Shown here: positions 30,428-39,932 of the stretch, one piece after another
Layout of the letters: the number at the start of each line of letters is the position of its first letter
Position numbering within the stretch: position 1 is the stretch's first letter
NCBI GenBank assembly: GCA_963706515.1
Contig: CAVPMW010000017.1
Location: 186,001-250,000 of the forward strand
Source of the DNA: CAVPMW01 sp963706515
GTDB taxonomy: Bacteria; Chloroflexota; Anaerolineae; Anaerolineales; UBA4823
Direction: 5' to 3'
DNA length: 64,000 nucleotides
Translations under genes and position numbers: made by a program
Notes under the pieces: model-generated
What the model was told of the DNA's origin: nothing
Databases searched by the model: none
The model's input: only the letters and a program-made list of their open reading frames with translations

Positions 30428-31621
30428 ATGGCGGAAAAAATCCTGATTGTTGACGATGATCTCGATACGCTGCGTTTGGTCGGCTTGATGCTGCAGCGGC
30501 AAGGGTATGAGATTGTTGCTGCGAGCAATGGAACCCAGGCGCTCAACATGGCTCAAAGCGATCACCCGGATTTGATCCTGCTGGACGTAATGATGCCGGA
30601 TATGGATGGGGTGGAAGTTACCCGCCAGCTGCGGCAGAACGAGCATACCCGGGATGTCCCGATCATCATGTTTACCGCCAAAACCCAGGTTGAGGATAAA
30701 ATCCTGGGGTTCGAGGCTGGCGCAGATGACTACCTGACCAAGCCGACCCAGCCGCGTGAGCTGTTCGCGCACGTGAAGGCAGTCCTGGCACGTACCAGCA
30801 AGGCAAAAAAACCGGCCGCGCCTGCAGCCCCGGTAATCCAGGCAGCCGCATCGCCGCCCAATGATCAAGGCTATGTTATTGGCGTTCTCGGGGTGCGGGG
30901 CGGTCTGGGTGTCTCAACGCTTGCCCTGAACCTGGGGGTTGCCCTGTTCCAGGAGTACCGGAAAGACGTGATCGTAGCAGACTACTGCCCCGGTCATGGA
31001 ACGATCAGCCTTGAGCTGGGCTACGATCGTCCGGAAGGATTAGGGCAACTGCTCCAGCTGAAACCAGCCGAGATCAGCGAACAGGCGGTCGAGCATCAGC
31101 TGACTCCGCATGCATCGGGTGTGCGTGTATTGCTTGCCTCCTCCAAACCGAAAGACGCAAACTTTATCCAGGCGAGCTCGCACTTCGAAGCGATTACCCG
31201 CCAGTTGATCCACCTGGGTCGCTATATCGTCCTTGACCTTGGTTGTAGCTTCACCACGATGGTAGAGAAGGTAATCGCCCAATGCAATGAAATCATCGTG
31301 GTGGTCGAGCCTGTCCCGCAAACCTTGACCCAAACGAAAGCGTTGATCGCTGATCTGGTCGAAAAAGGGGTCGTCGAGGACTGTATCTCTGTAGTGCTGG
31401 TGAACCGTTTGCGCTCTGGGATGCACCTCTCCTGGAGTCAGGTGCAAGACCAGTTAAGCCGGCCCATTGGGGTCATCTTCACACCTGCGCCCGAGCTGGC
31501 ATACCAGGCTTCGATCAATACGACCCCGATGATTGTCCAACAGCCAGATAGCCTGACCACCCAGCAGTTCGCAAAATTGGCAGAAAAGGTTACCGTTCAC
31601 AGCCGACCGGTTGGTTCATGA
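30428..31621 (+). CDS. Response-regulator receiver fused to ParA/CpaE-like domain
   Basis: Residues 1-120 are a canonical receiver (ILIVDDD, phospho-acceptor Asp in LILLDVMMPD, Thr in IIMFTAK, Lys in DDYLTKPTQP). An Ala/Pro linker leads to a ParA/MinD-like domain (VIGVLGVRGGLGVSTLALNLG) whose deviant Walker A has a Gly-Val in place of the usual Gly-Lys-Thr; VLDLGCSF stands where a Walker B would be. This is the CpaE arrangement, used for polar localisation of pilus or secretion machines, but no pilus genes are near. The ribosome site AAGGAGA supports the start. It overlaps the Sir2 gene by an ATGA. Confidence 0.85.
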   Translation: MAEKILIVDDDLDTLRLVGLMLQRQGYEIVAASNGTQALNMAQSDHPDLILLDVMMPDMDGVEVTRQLRQNEHTRDVPIIMFTAKTQVEDKILGFEAGADDYLTKPTQPRELFAHVKAVLARTSKAKKPAAPAAPVIQAAASPPNDQGYVIGVLGVRGGLGVSTLALNLGVALFQEYRKDVIVADYCPGHGTISLELGYDRPEGLGQLLQLKPAEISEQAVEHQLTPHASGVRVLLASSKPKDANFIQASSHFEAITRQLIHLGRYIVLDLGCSFTTMVEKVIAQCNEIIVVVEPVPQTLTQTKALIADLVEKGVVEDCISVVLVNRLRSGMHLSWSQVQDQLSRPIGVIFTPAPELAYQASINTTPMIVQQPDSLTTQQFAKLAEKVTVHSRPVGS

Positions 31622-32394
31622 GTGATTTTCCTCCGACTGTTTTAGAAGATATTTGCTTCGCAGCAGATATTATTCGCGAAAGCAGTCGAGGAATTGCCTT
31701 AACCGGAGCTGGTATTTCGACTCCTTCGGGTATCCCCGATTTTCGCTCCCCCAACAGCGGATTATGGTCGCGCTTTGATCCTTTCGAAGTGGCGTCGCTG
31801 ACTGCTTTTCGTTATCACCCCGAGAAATTCTACAACTGGATCCGCCCTCTGGCAACCAATATATTGCGTGCACTCCCCAATCCGGCTCACTACGCCCTGA
31901 CCAGCCTGGAAAAAGCCAGCCGCCTGCTGACGATTATTACCCAGAATATCGATGGGCTGCAGCAGCGTTCAGGTGCGAGAAATGTTTTAGAGGTCCACGG
32001 TTCCATGGAAACGTTAACCTGTGTGGGCTGCTATCAGCATTTTCAATCTGCTGATTTTATCGAACCATTTCTTACTTTCGGAGAAATCCCATCTTGTCCA
32101 AATTGTGGTAATATCCTTAAGCCAGACTTGGTTTTATTCGGCGAGCAGATGCCAGCCTGGACGTGGAATAAAGCCCAGGAAGCTTGCCGGAAATGTGAGG
32201 TTATGATCGTCGCCGGGTCATCTTTGGAAGTGATGCCTGTTGCAAGCTTGCCATTACAAGTCTTAGAAAAAGGTGCTCACCTGATCGTGATCAACCAGTC
32301 GCCCACCTATCTTGATCTGCGTGCCGATGTGGTTATTCATGCTGATGTAGCTGAAATCCTACCCAGGATAGCGAAAGAGGTTATCGGTGAGTGA
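31618..32394 (+). CDS. Sir2-family NAD-dependent protein deacylase
   Basis: A 258-residue sirtuin. NAD-binding motifs are LTGAGISTPSGIPDFRSP and TQNIDGLQQRSG, and the catalytic His is in LEVHGSMETL. A zinc site of four Cys is present (CVGCYQHF and CPNCGNIL), followed by LKPDLVLFGEQMP and VAGSSLEVMPVASLP. It removes acyl groups from lysine side chains, consuming NAD. It is translated between a receiver-ParA protein and a histidine kinase, overlapping both, so deacylation may be coupled to that signalling pair. Confidence 0.93.
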   Translation: MSDFPPTVLEDICFAADIIRESSRGIALTGAGISTPSGIPDFRSPNSGLWSRFDPFEVASLTAFRYHPEKFYNWIRPLATNILRALPNPAHYALTSLEKASRLLTIITQNIDGLQQRSGARNVLEVHGSMETLTCVGCYQHFQSADFIEPFLTFGEIPSCPNCGNILKPDLVLFGEQMPAWTWNKAQEACRKCEVMIVAGSSLEVMPVASLPLQVLEKGAHLIVINQSPTYLDLRADVVIHADVAEILPRIAKEVIGE

Positions 32395-33598
32395 AACTCA
32401 AATTGAAAACCCACTGGATCGTTATAAACGCCTGACAGACATCTCCAGGGAGCTAGCTTCAACGCTGGATCTGGAAAAATTGCTCAATAATATTGTGCAG
32501 GCTGCTGCCGATTTAAGTTCATCAGAGGCTGCATCGATTCTTCTATACGATGATGTCAAAGGCGTGCTCTATTTCGATGCTGCCACAAACCTTACTGAGC
32601 CATTGATGCGCGGGCTGGTCGTGCCGGTTGATTCGAGCCTGGCAGGTTGGATTGTTACCAACCGCCAGCCGATCATTATTAACGATACCCAGCATGATCC
32701 TCGCCATTACGGTGTCATCGGTCAGGTGACGCAGATTACCACGACCTCACTCCTGGGTGTTCCATTAATTGCTAAAGACAAAGTTGTGGGGGCGCTGGAG
32801 GCGATCAATAAACGTTCTGGCTCATTCGATAAAGAGGATCAGGACATCCTGATGGTCCTGGGCGCACAGGCGGCTGTGGCGATTGAGAATGCGCGTTTAT
32901 TCCACCAGTCGGATATCATCAGCGAGCTCGTCCACGAGCTGAGGACTCCGCTGACCTCGCTCAATCTGGCCGCCCGGCTGCTCTCGCGCTCCGATGTCCC
33001 GCAGGATGTACACAAACAAGCTGTGGACATCATCATCGCCGAGTCAGATCGCTTATCTGAGATGACGACTGCCTTCCTGGACCTGGCTCGCCTGGAATCC
33101 GGAAGGGTCCAATTTCATGCCAGGGTTTTCGATGCAGCCCAGCTCCTGCAGGAATGTATCAATCTCATGCAAGCCAAAGCCGCGGAAGAAAAAGATATCC
33201 AGATCTGTCTGGAGCTGCCTTCCGAGGCAGAAGGCAGCCTGCCCCTGGTAAAAGCTGACCGGGATAAGATCAAGCAAGTTCTGCTCAACCTGCTCAACAA
33301 CGCGATCAAATACAATGTGAACGGCGGGGAAATCATCGTGCATGCCAGCTCCACGGCGGACGAAGTCATTATGGCGGTAAGCGACAACGGCCTGGGGATT
33401 CCGGATGAAAGCATCCCACACATGTTCGAGAAATTCTACCGGGTACCGGGTGTGGAGCGTTCAGTGCAGGGAACCGGTCTGGGATTGTATATCTGCAAGC
33501 GGATCGTGGACGCTCACCAGGGCAGCATCGAAGTTGATAGCATGATCGGCGGTCGCACGACATTCACACTGCACCTGCCGGTCGGTCAGACGATTTAA
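32387..33598 (+). CDS. GAF-domain sensor histidine kinase
   Basis: A 403-residue cytoplasmic kinase with a GTG start overlapping the sirtuin gene by 8 bp. Residues about 20-170 form a GAF domain (LLNNIVQAAADLSSSEAASILLY, LLGVPLIAKDKVVGALEAINK). The dimerisation box is ELVHELRTPLTSL with the phospho-accepting His; N box NLLNNAIKYN, G boxes DNGLGIP and GTGLGLYICKRI. There is no membrane helix, so the signal is cytoplasmic. It probably phosphorylates the receiver at 30428-31621 from the same operon. Confidence 0.92.
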   Translation: MSETQIENPLDRYKRLTDISRELASTLDLEKLLNNIVQAAADLSSSEAASILLYDDVKGVLYFDAATNLTEPLMRGLVVPVDSSLAGWIVTNRQPIIINDTQHDPRHYGVIGQVTQITTTSLLGVPLIAKDKVVGALEAINKRSGSFDKEDQDILMVLGAQAAVAIENARLFHQSDIISELVHELRTPLTSLNLAARLLSRSDVPQDVHKQAVDIIIAESDRLSEMTTAFLDLARLESGRVQFHARVFDAAQLLQECINLMQAKAAEEKDIQICLELPSEAEGSLPLVKADRDKIKQVLLNLLNNAIKYNVNGGEIIVHASSTADEVIMAVSDNGLGIPDESIPHMFEKFYRVPGVERSVQGTGLGLYICKRIVDAHQGSIEVDSMIGGRTTFTLHLPVGQTI

Positions 33599-33602
33599 TC
33601 CA

Positions 33603-33660
33603 CTTAGAACTTGCGCAGACCGCTGAGGAATTGCCATTTTCCTTCTACTGCGTAATTCCT
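33603..33660. repeat. Hairpin-forming intergenic repeat
   Basis: TTAGAACTTGCGCAG and CTGCGTAATTCCTAA form an imperfect inverted repeat (12 of 15 positions) between convergent genes. Related sequences occur near 28769-28800 and 52553-52600. It could also act as a terminator. Confidence 0.5.
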
Positions 33661-33665
33661 AACTC

Positions 33666-34634
33666 CTATGGCCTGATCAATACTTTGAGCGTGCCAGGCT
33701 GAGCGGCGCGCTCAAATGCTTTAATTCCTTCAGCCAGTGAATACTGAGCGTCAATTAATATACCCGGGTCTGCTTGCCCGGTCTCCAGCAGCCTCAAGGC
33801 CGGCTGGAAAGGTCCGCAGCGCGATCCAACCAGGGTGATTTCGTCGACGACGACAGCCGATAGATTTAACTGGATATTTCCATGGTAAGTGCTCTTCAGA
33901 ACGATGGTTCCGCGTGGGCGCACTGCCTGGCGCGCCAGATCGAATCCGTCGGGTGAGCCTGTGGCTTCAACGACGATATCCATCGTGTGCATGGGCAGCT
34001 CATCGGCAGAGATCGCGGCTATCTTCCTGCCGTTGAGCAGTCCGCGCTGGTTAGCATGGCGGACCAAAACGCGCAAGTCGCAGCCGGTCAGGTTGAGTGA
34101 CTGGGCGACCAGCTGCCCTAACCTGCCTGCTCCGACAACCAGGACCCGGTCGTCAGGGCGCACCTGGACTTGCTCGAGAATTTCAAGAGCAGCAGCAAGC
34201 GGCTCCGTGAAAACCGCCTGCTCGTCGGGAATAGTATCTGGCACAATGTGCAGGTTCTTCAGCGGCAAGCTGAAGTAGTTCGCAAAGACTCCGTCCCGCT
34301 GGACGATCCCCAGGACAGTGCGTCGCTCACAATGAGTCGGGCGGCACGCCAGGCAGGCCGCGCAAGACCCACACGCCGCATTGATCTCCCCGACTACGCG
34401 CTTCCCTGTCCAGGGGAAGGCATCCCGAGCGGGATCGTTTACTGCCACCACTTCCCCGACAAACTCGTGCCCCGGTACTCCCCGGTATGGATAATAACCT
34501 TTCACCAGCTCCAGGTCGGTTGCGCAGATCCCGGCAAGCCGCACTCGGATCAGCGCTTCTCCACCCGGGATCTGCGGGTACGGCAAATCGGAACGGTAAG
34601 ATAGCTGCTGGTTTTCCAGCCATATGCCTTCCAT
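33666..34634 (-). CDS. Zinc-dependent alcohol dehydrogenase (MDR family)
   Basis: A 322-residue medium-chain dehydrogenase. The catalytic zinc site is GICATDLELVKGYYPYRGVPGHEFVGEV in outline (Cys, then GHE). The structural-zinc cluster is CGSCAACLACRPTHC. The nucleotide fold is VLVVGAGRLGQLVAQ, and the substrate side has AVFTEPLAAALEI. It resembles the threonine/polyol dehydrogenase branch. The substrate cannot be told. The ribosome site AAGGA is upstream of the ATG. Confidence 0.88.
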   Translation of the reverse strand: MEGIWLENQQLSYRSDLPYPQIPGGEALIRVRLAGICATDLELVKGYYPYRGVPGHEFVGEVVAVNDPARDAFPWTGKRVVGEINAACGSCAACLACRPTHCERRTVLGIVQRDGVFANYFSLPLKNLHIVPDTIPDEQAVFTEPLAAALEILEQVQVRPDDRVLVVGAGRLGQLVAQSLNLTGCDLRVLVRHANQRGLLNGRKIAAISADELPMHTMDIVVEATGSPDGFDLARQAVRPRGTIVLKSTYHGNIQLNLSAVVVDEITLVGSRCGPFQPALRLLETGQADPGILIDAQYSLAEGIKAFERAAQPGTLKVLIRP

Positions 34635-34707
34635 GGTGTGGTCCTTCCCTCGCAGGTGGGCAGCTTATTCACGCTCCACCCACGGAAAATGATTGTGAGA
34701 AAGTAAT

Positions 34708-36465
34708 TTATCGAGCGCCTCTGCGACCGAACTGCCGCTCGAGGAGATCGACTGAGAGATGGATCATCGTCGGTCTACCGTGGGGGCAGGTACGCGGCGA
34801 TTCACAGGCTTCCAGGCTTTCCAGCAGGCTGCGCTGCTCGTCCACAGAAAGGACTTGCCCACCCTTGACTGCGGCGCGCTTGCACACGCGGGCAATGAGT
34901 TTTGCCTCGATCTGGGACGCCAGAGGAGTCTCATCCTCTTCGAGATCCTCCACAACCGAGCGCACTACAGCTGCGGGATCACTGCCAGCCAGCAGGGCAG
35001 GGAGCGACCGTACCAGGAAGGTATTCGGGCCGAATGCCTCGATCTGGAATCCCAATCTCGACAGGAATGGAAGCTGCTCACCAAGCATGCGGGCACTTCC
35101 CGGAGCCAATTCGACCGTCACCGGCTGGAGCAGTGCCTGTGAAGCCACCTCTTGCCCTTGCTGGGCGATGAATTTTTCAAACAAGACTCGCTCGTGGGCC
35201 GCGTGCTGGTCGATCAAGTACAGCCCATCCGGACCCTCCGCCACCAGGTAGGTGGCCGCGATCTGTCCGATCAGTCTGAGCAGCGGCACCCGGGGGATCC
35301 CCAAGCCAGGTACGCTCGCCGGAGTCCCCGAAACCGCCTGGCGATCCCCGGTGTACGTCTCAGGTGGAGCAGCCTGCGCAAAAGCGCCCGGAGGGGTACT
35401 GTCCGGCTGGAGGCTCTCCCCTGACCAGCGCAGCTGGGTGTGGGGAGCAAAATCGGGAGCGGTTAAACCGGAAATCGGCGTGTAGGCGAGCAACGCGCGG
35501 CGGACCGCGCGTTGGACCGCGCTGAATATCTGATCGGGCTGGCGGAAGCGCACCTCAGCTTTGGTGGGATGAACATTTACGTCGACCATGTCGGTCGGCA
35601 AATCCAGGAAGAGCGTGGCTAAAGGGAAGCGTCCAACCATTATCAAGGTATGGTACGCTTTGAGCAGCGCAGTCGTGAGGGCGATATCCTGTATCGGCCT
35701 GCCGTTGACATAGAAATGGAGCTCACGCCGGTTAGAGCGGGTTATGCTGGTCGGGCTGATAAAGCCATAGATCGCCACTTCTTCCTCACTCAAGGTGACT
35801 TCCAACAGCTGCTGGGCGATCTCCAATCCATATAAAGCGGCTAAAGCTTCGCGGCGGTTGCCGCTGCCGGAAGTCTGCAGGGCAGGGCGACCTTCCTGGC
35901 GCAGGGAAAACCGGACGCGAGGGTATGCCAGGGCATAGCGGGTGACCAGGCTGTCGATATACTGCCGCTCGCTGGCTTCGCTTTTCAAGAATTTCAGCCG
36001 GGCTGGCACATTGTAGAATAATTCTTCCACCCGGATGACCGTCCCCACCGGGGCGCCGACTTCTTGGGGCGCCCCTGCCGCTCCGCCTTCGACGCGCAAA
36101 CGGAAGCCGGTCCCCTGGTTAGCTGCCCGTGAGGTAATCGTCAGGCGCGCTACCGACCCGATGGATGCCAGAGCCTCGCCGCGGAAGCCGAGGGTGTGGA
36201 TGTTGAATAAATCGGCGGCGCGCTCGAGCTTGCTGGTAGCATGCCGCTCGACTGCCAGGGAAATCTCCGAGCCGGGGATCCCGCTGCCGTCATCGGCAAC
36301 TTCAACCAGCCTTCTCCCACCGCCTTCTATGCTGACCTGGATCGAAGTGCTTTCAGCATCCAATGAGTTTTCAAGCAGCTCCTTAACCACGGATGCCGGG
36401 CGCTCAATCACCTCGCCGGCAGCAATCTGAGAGGCAACTTCGGGGGGCAGTAAATGAATTGGCAT
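34708..36465 (-). CDS. mutL: DNA mismatch repair endonuclease MutL
   Basis: A 585-residue MutL. The GHKL ATPase motifs are IAAGEVIERPASVVKELLENSLDA, EVADDGSGIP and TSKLERAADLFNIHTLGFRGEALASI, with NVHPTKAEVRF and FYNVPARLKFL also present. The C-terminal dimerisation domain has LYLIDQHAAHERVLFE and ACKAAVKGGQ-like RVCKRAAVKGGQVLS, ending with CPHGRPTMIHL. I chose the ATG at 36465 because homology begins there and a TATAAT box ends 6 nt upstream; the frame extends 45 codons further without similarity. It is unrelated to the MutL-type ASKHA protein at 8758. Confidence 0.96.
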   Translation of the reverse strand: MPIHLLPPEVASQIAAGEVIERPASVVKELLENSLDAESTSIQVSIEGGGRRLVEVADDGSGIPGSEISLAVERHATSKLERAADLFNIHTLGFRGEALASIGSVARLTITSRAANQGTGFRLRVEGGAAGAPQEVGAPVGTVIRVEELFYNVPARLKFLKSEASERQYIDSLVTRYALAYPRVRFSLRQEGRPALQTSGSGNRREALAALYGLEIAQQLLEVTLSEEEVAIYGFISPTSITRSNRRELHFYVNGRPIQDIALTTALLKAYHTLIMVGRFPLATLFLDLPTDMVDVNVHPTKAEVRFRQPDQIFSAVQRAVRRALLAYTPISGLTAPDFAPHTQLRWSGESLQPDSTPPGAFAQAAPPETYTGDRQAVSGTPASVPGLGIPRVPLLRLIGQIAATYLVAEGPDGLYLIDQHAAHERVLFEKFIAQQGQEVASQALLQPVTVELAPGSARMLGEQLPFLSRLGFQIEAFGPNTFLVRSLPALLAGSDPAAVVRSVVEDLEEDETPLASQIEAKLIARVCKRAAVKGGQVLSVDEQRSLLESLEACESPRTCPHGRPTMIHLSVDLLERQFGRRGAR

Positions 36466-36471
36466 GAGAGT

Positions 36472-36477
36472 ATTATA
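36472..36477 (-). promoter_or_regulatory. -10 box of mutL, probably leaderless
   Basis: TATAAT on the minus strand, 6 nt before the mutL start codon. Confidence 0.5.
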
Positions 36478-36592
36478 AAGTCTCGGGAGGTTTGGGGGCA
36501 GGGTTCGAAGTACAGTTACAAAAATATTGCCTGGTCGCAAACAGGTTTTTGAGCTTGAAACGTGATCGACTACCTGACAGATGACTTCGTAT

Positions 36593-36616
36593 CTATCCAT
36601 TTTCGGACAGGTACTT
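36593..36616. repeat. Dispersed short repeat (TATCCATTTTCGGA family), copy 1
   Basis: The segment CTATCCATTTTCGGA followed by CAGGTACT recurs as CTATCCATTTTCGGA followed by TAGATACT at about 39985-40007, each in intergenic DNA. Confidence 0.55.
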
Positions 36617-36643
36617 GAGTTTTCCCGCGGTGAAGGCTTAACT

Positions 36644-36649
36644 TATAAT
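36644..36649 (+). promoter_or_regulatory. -10 box, probably leaderless HAD gene
   Basis: TATAAT ends 6 nt before a GTG (36656) and 9 nt before the ATG (36659) of the HAD gene. Confidence 0.5.
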
Positions 36650-36658
36650 AGCCGGGTG

Positions 36659-37330
36659 ATGATCACTACCTTGTTTTTTGACCTGGATGATACTTTGTAT
36701 AACAGCGGTTCCGGATTGTGGCCTGCCATCGGTGAGCGGATGAGCAAGTATATGCACGAGCGAGTAGGCTTATCCTGGGAGGTAATCCCCGCCTTGCGCG
36801 AGGAATACTACCACACTTATGGCACAACCCTGCGCGGGCTCCAGCGCCATTATGGGGTGGATGCAGATGACTACCTGGAATTTGTGCATGACCTGCCAGT
36901 TGACCAATATATCCAGCCGTCGCCAGAATTACGGGCTTTACTGCTCAGCCTGCCCCAGAAGCGCTGGATCTTTACGAATGCGGATGACATGCATGCCCGC
37001 CGGGTGACAGCTGCACTGGGGGTTGCGGACTGCTTTTCAGGCATTATAGACGTACGTGCGATCGATTTTGCCTGTAAACCTGAAGAGCAGGCTTACTTGC
37101 GCGCATTAGCCTGCGCTGGCGAGAATGCGGCGCAGAATTGTGTGGTTTTGGACGACTCGCCCGTGAACCTGTACACTGCCAGCCAGCTAGGGTTTCACAC
37201 CGTCCTGGTGGGGTCGGATGAGCCTCCGGATGGAATCACGCATGCAATCCCCCACCTCCTGGATTTGCCTGGCAGGATGCCGGAATTGTGGTTAGAATCT
37301 GCTCGTCCTGGCAGCAATCCGGAGCGATAA
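36659..37330 (+). CDS. HAD-superfamily phosphatase, pyrimidine 5'-nucleotidase-like
   Basis: A 223-residue HAD subfamily IA enzyme. Motif I is FFDLDDTLY (nucleophile Asp), motif II FTNADDMHA, motif III KPEEQAY and motif IV CVVLDDSPVNL. This pattern matches the SDT1-like pyrimidine 5'-nucleotidases that dephosphorylate UMP and CMP. The start may be the GTG at 36656, next to the -10 box; codon choice changes the product by one residue. The last base of its stop codon is the first base of the next ATG. Confidence 0.85.
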   Translation: MITTLFFDLDDTLYNSGSGLWPAIGERMSKYMHERVGLSWEVIPALREEYYHTYGTTLRGLQRHYGVDADDYLEFVHDLPVDQYIQPSPELRALLLSLPQKRWIFTNADDMHARRVTAALGVADCFSGIIDVRAIDFACKPEEQAYLRALACAGENAAQNCVVLDDSPVNLYTASQLGFHTVLVGSDEPPDGITHAIPHLLDLPGRMPELWLESARPGSNPER

Positions 37331-37596
37331 TGGATTACGGGCGCCTGTCCCTGGTCATTTGTGCGACAATTTTCGTAGTGATCCTGATTAACCTGGTGAT
37401 CTATTACGCTATTGCTGGAAATAAAGGTGAAGAAGCCAAAATCTACTCACGATTGCTGGCAAAGGGGCGGAATCCATTGAAGCAAAATTTTTCGGATATG
37501 GAAGAGCTTTCTCGCAGAGTGGGTGAATTGAAAAAGCGGGAACCCTCGGAGCAGGAAATTGCGCCCTATCAGGAGAAGGATGAACATGGCAGATAA
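37330..37596 (+). CDS. Small single-pass membrane protein
   Basis: An 88-residue protein with one N-terminal membrane helix (LVICATIFVVILINLVIYYAI) and a charged cytoplasmic tail with heptad-like spacing (MEELSRRVGELKKREPSEQE) that could form a coiled coil. It overlaps the preceding stop by one base and the following CoA-transferase start by 11 bp, so it is translated as part of that unit. Function unknown. Confidence 0.65.
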   Translation: MDYGRLSLVICATIFVVILINLVIYYAIAGNKGEEAKIYSRLLAKGRNPLKQNFSDMEELSRRVGELKKREPSEQEIAPYQEKDEHGR

Positions 37597-38387
37597 AATT
37601 ATGACGATGGCAGAAGCTGTAGAGCTTATAAAGCCAGATAGCATGCTGGCGCTCGGAGGTATGACCATCTACCGTCGCCCGATGGCCTATGTGCTGGCTT
37701 TGTATAAGCGATTTCTGGAAAGCGGCACGCCGCATGGACTTGACCTTACTGGCATTCACCGCGGGCATTGAATCAGATATCCTGGTAGGCGCCAGGATGG
37801 TATCTACTGTCCGGACCTGCTATTTTGGGCTGGAGATCTTTGGCCTGGCGCCCATGTATACTTACTTCGCCAACCGGGGTGAGATCGAAATCCTCGAAGA
37901 GACCGAAGCGAGCCTCGCCTTCGGCCTGCGTGCACAGATGGCTGGCGTCGGTTTTATGCCCGGACGGGGCTGGATAGGGACGGATTTACCCCGGTTGCGC
38001 CCAGACGTTCACACAGTGCAGGATCCTTACAGCGGGGAGGAGTACATGGCTTTCCCGGCGATCCGTCCGGATGTGGCTGTCATCCATACCCTGCAAGCAG
38101 ATCCGGAAGGGAATGCTACCTTGGGCGGGAACTGGGCAGTCGATAAGGAGCTTGCTCTGGTTTCTGGAAAAGTGATCCTCACTGCCGAAGAGATCGTTCC
38201 GGAGCTTGCCAAGGCGGACCTGGTAGCTCCGCTGGTAGATGCGATTATCCCGGCTCCGGGAGGCGCCAGGCCAACCTCGTGCCATCCGCTTTACCCGATC
38301 GATGGTAAAGTCCTATTGGAATATACTGAGGCAGTTGCGGACCCTGAGTCATTCGCAGCATATATGGCGCGTTGGATGGCAAGTTGA
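37586..38387 (+). CDS. CoA-transferase alpha subunit (frameshifted)
   Basis: A family I CoA-transferase, alpha-type subunit, which moves CoA between carboxylic acids. Recognisable segments are VELIKPDSMLALGGMTIYRR, LDLTLLAFTAGIESDIL, FANRGEIEILEETEASLAFGLRAQ, GRGWIGTDLP and PGGARPTSCHPLYPIDGKV. One extra base near 37729 splits the frame; corrected length is about 266 residues. I chose the ATG at 37586 because AGGAG lies 10 nt before it. The beta subunit, which carries the catalytic Glu in this family, is not adjacent. Confidence 0.82.
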
Positions 38388-38596
38388 CTCGCTTATTTTA
38401 TCGTTCCTCACTCAGCATTAATCCATCATCGGTCAATATTGGTTAAAATTCCACGATACACCGGTGGATACCTAGGAATTCCCGTAAAATCTCCAATTTA
38501 CCCTGAAAATTCCTGGTGGACCGTAACGAATGGATTTCTTGTGCCGGCTGTTTCCCGGTAGAGAAAAGCTACTGAGCTGGATTAGAAGGAAGAGAG

Positions 38597-39886
38597 ATGG
38601 AAAATAATCAATCGAAGGGTCCCCCCAGGATCCTTCTGGGGATCGTCGTGGTGCTTTTTGCCTGCATGGTGATTGCGGGCGCATTTACTGCTGGTCTCGC
38701 GGCCTCGGCGTGGATAAAACCCGGATCAGCCAATACTGCTCCGGCAAATAACGTAAATTTAACCCCGCTCCTGGGAAACTTATTCTCCAATTCCGGTCAG
38801 GAGGCTGGGACGCCTGCAGATATGCAGGGACTGTTCAGCGCGTTTTGGCAGGCATGGGATTTGGTACATAAGGAATATGTAGATCAACCTGTCAACGATG
38901 AGACCCTGATGCGCGGCGCAATACGGGGAATGTTGGCTGCACTGGGAGATGAGCATAGCTCCTACCTGGACCCGAAAGAGTTCGAGCAATCTAACTCTTA
39001 CCTTCAGGGGAGCGACTATGAAGGAATTGGCGCCTGGGTTGATATCAGCGGCGACTTTCTGACGATTATCGGTCCAATGCCGAACTCCCCGGCTGAAGAA
39101 GCCGGCTTGCAGACGGGCGACAAAGTGATCGGGGTAGATGGCCAGGACATGACCGGGGTAGATGGCGAGCTGGTGCGCCAGAAGATCGTCGGCCCTAATG
39201 GCACGAAAGTGACATTGAAGATCCTGCGCGAGGGAAAAGACCCCTTCGATGTTGTCGTCGAGCGGGCCAGCATCCAGACTCCTTCTGTCGAAGGTAGAAT
39301 GCTGGATAATAATATTGCATACGTCCGCCTGTTCACTTTTGGGGACAGCACTCAGAAAGAGCTGCATACTGCACTGCAGGGTTTGCTGGAAAAAAATCCG
39401 CAGGGGCTGGTGCTCGACTTGCGCAATAATGGAGGCGGTTACCTGGACGCGGCTATCGGGGTGGTCTCTGAGTTCATCGGAAAAGATCTGGTAATGATAG
39501 AAGAATTCGGTGATGGGACGCGCAAGACCTACGAAGCGCAGCCTGGCGGGATTGCACCCGAAATCCCGATGGTTGTGTTAATTAATGGCGCCAGTGCCTC
39601 AGCCTCCGAGATCGTTGCTGGAGCCATCCAGGATCGCGGCAGGGGCAAGCTGGTCGGTGAGACTTCCTACGGTAAAGGCTCAGTCCAAGATTATCGTCCA
39701 TTAGTTGATAATGAAGGAGCCGTACGGGTAACAATCGCGCGCTGGCTGACTCCGAATGGTCGTCAAATCCACAAGATTGGGCTCGAGCCGGATGTAAAAG
39801 TGGTGCCCACTGAGGAGCAAATTGCCAGCCACCAGGACGTCCAGTTAGACAAGGCAACCGAGCTGCTGCTCCAGGTAGGAAAATAA
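38597..39886 (+). CDS. S41-family C-terminal processing peptidase
   Basis: A 429-residue membrane-anchored serine peptidase. One N-terminal helix (ILLGIVVVLFACMVIAGAF) is followed by a domain with EHSSYLDPKEFE and a PDZ domain (GPMPNSPAEEAGLQTGDKVIGVDG). The catalytic Ser is in INGASASASEIVAGA and the Lys in SYGKGSVQDYRPL. Ctp proteases trim or degrade envelope proteins from their C-termini. AAGGA precedes the ATG. A perfect 22-bp hairpin lies 47 bp after the stop. Confidence 0.93.
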   Translation: MENNQSKGPPRILLGIVVVLFACMVIAGAFTAGLAASAWIKPGSANTAPANNVNLTPLLGNLFSNSGQEAGTPADMQGLFSAFWQAWDLVHKEYVDQPVNDETLMRGAIRGMLAALGDEHSSYLDPKEFEQSNSYLQGSDYEGIGAWVDISGDFLTIIGPMPNSPAEEAGLQTGDKVIGVDGQDMTGVDGELVRQKIVGPNGTKVTLKILREGKDPFDVVVERASIQTPSVEGRMLDNNIAYVRLFTFGDSTQKELHTALQGLLEKNPQGLVLDLRNNGGGYLDAAIGVVSEFIGKDLVMIEEFGDGTRKTYEAQPGGIAPEIPMVVLINGASASASEIVAGAIQDRGRGKLVGETSYGKGSVQDYRPLVDNEGAVRVTIARWLTPNGRQIHKIGLEPDVKVVPTEEQIASHQDVQLDKATELLLQVGK

Positions 39887-39932
39887 CGAGCGCAGCATAA
39901 ATGCTAAAAACTGTCCGGAAATAGGAAGGGTT

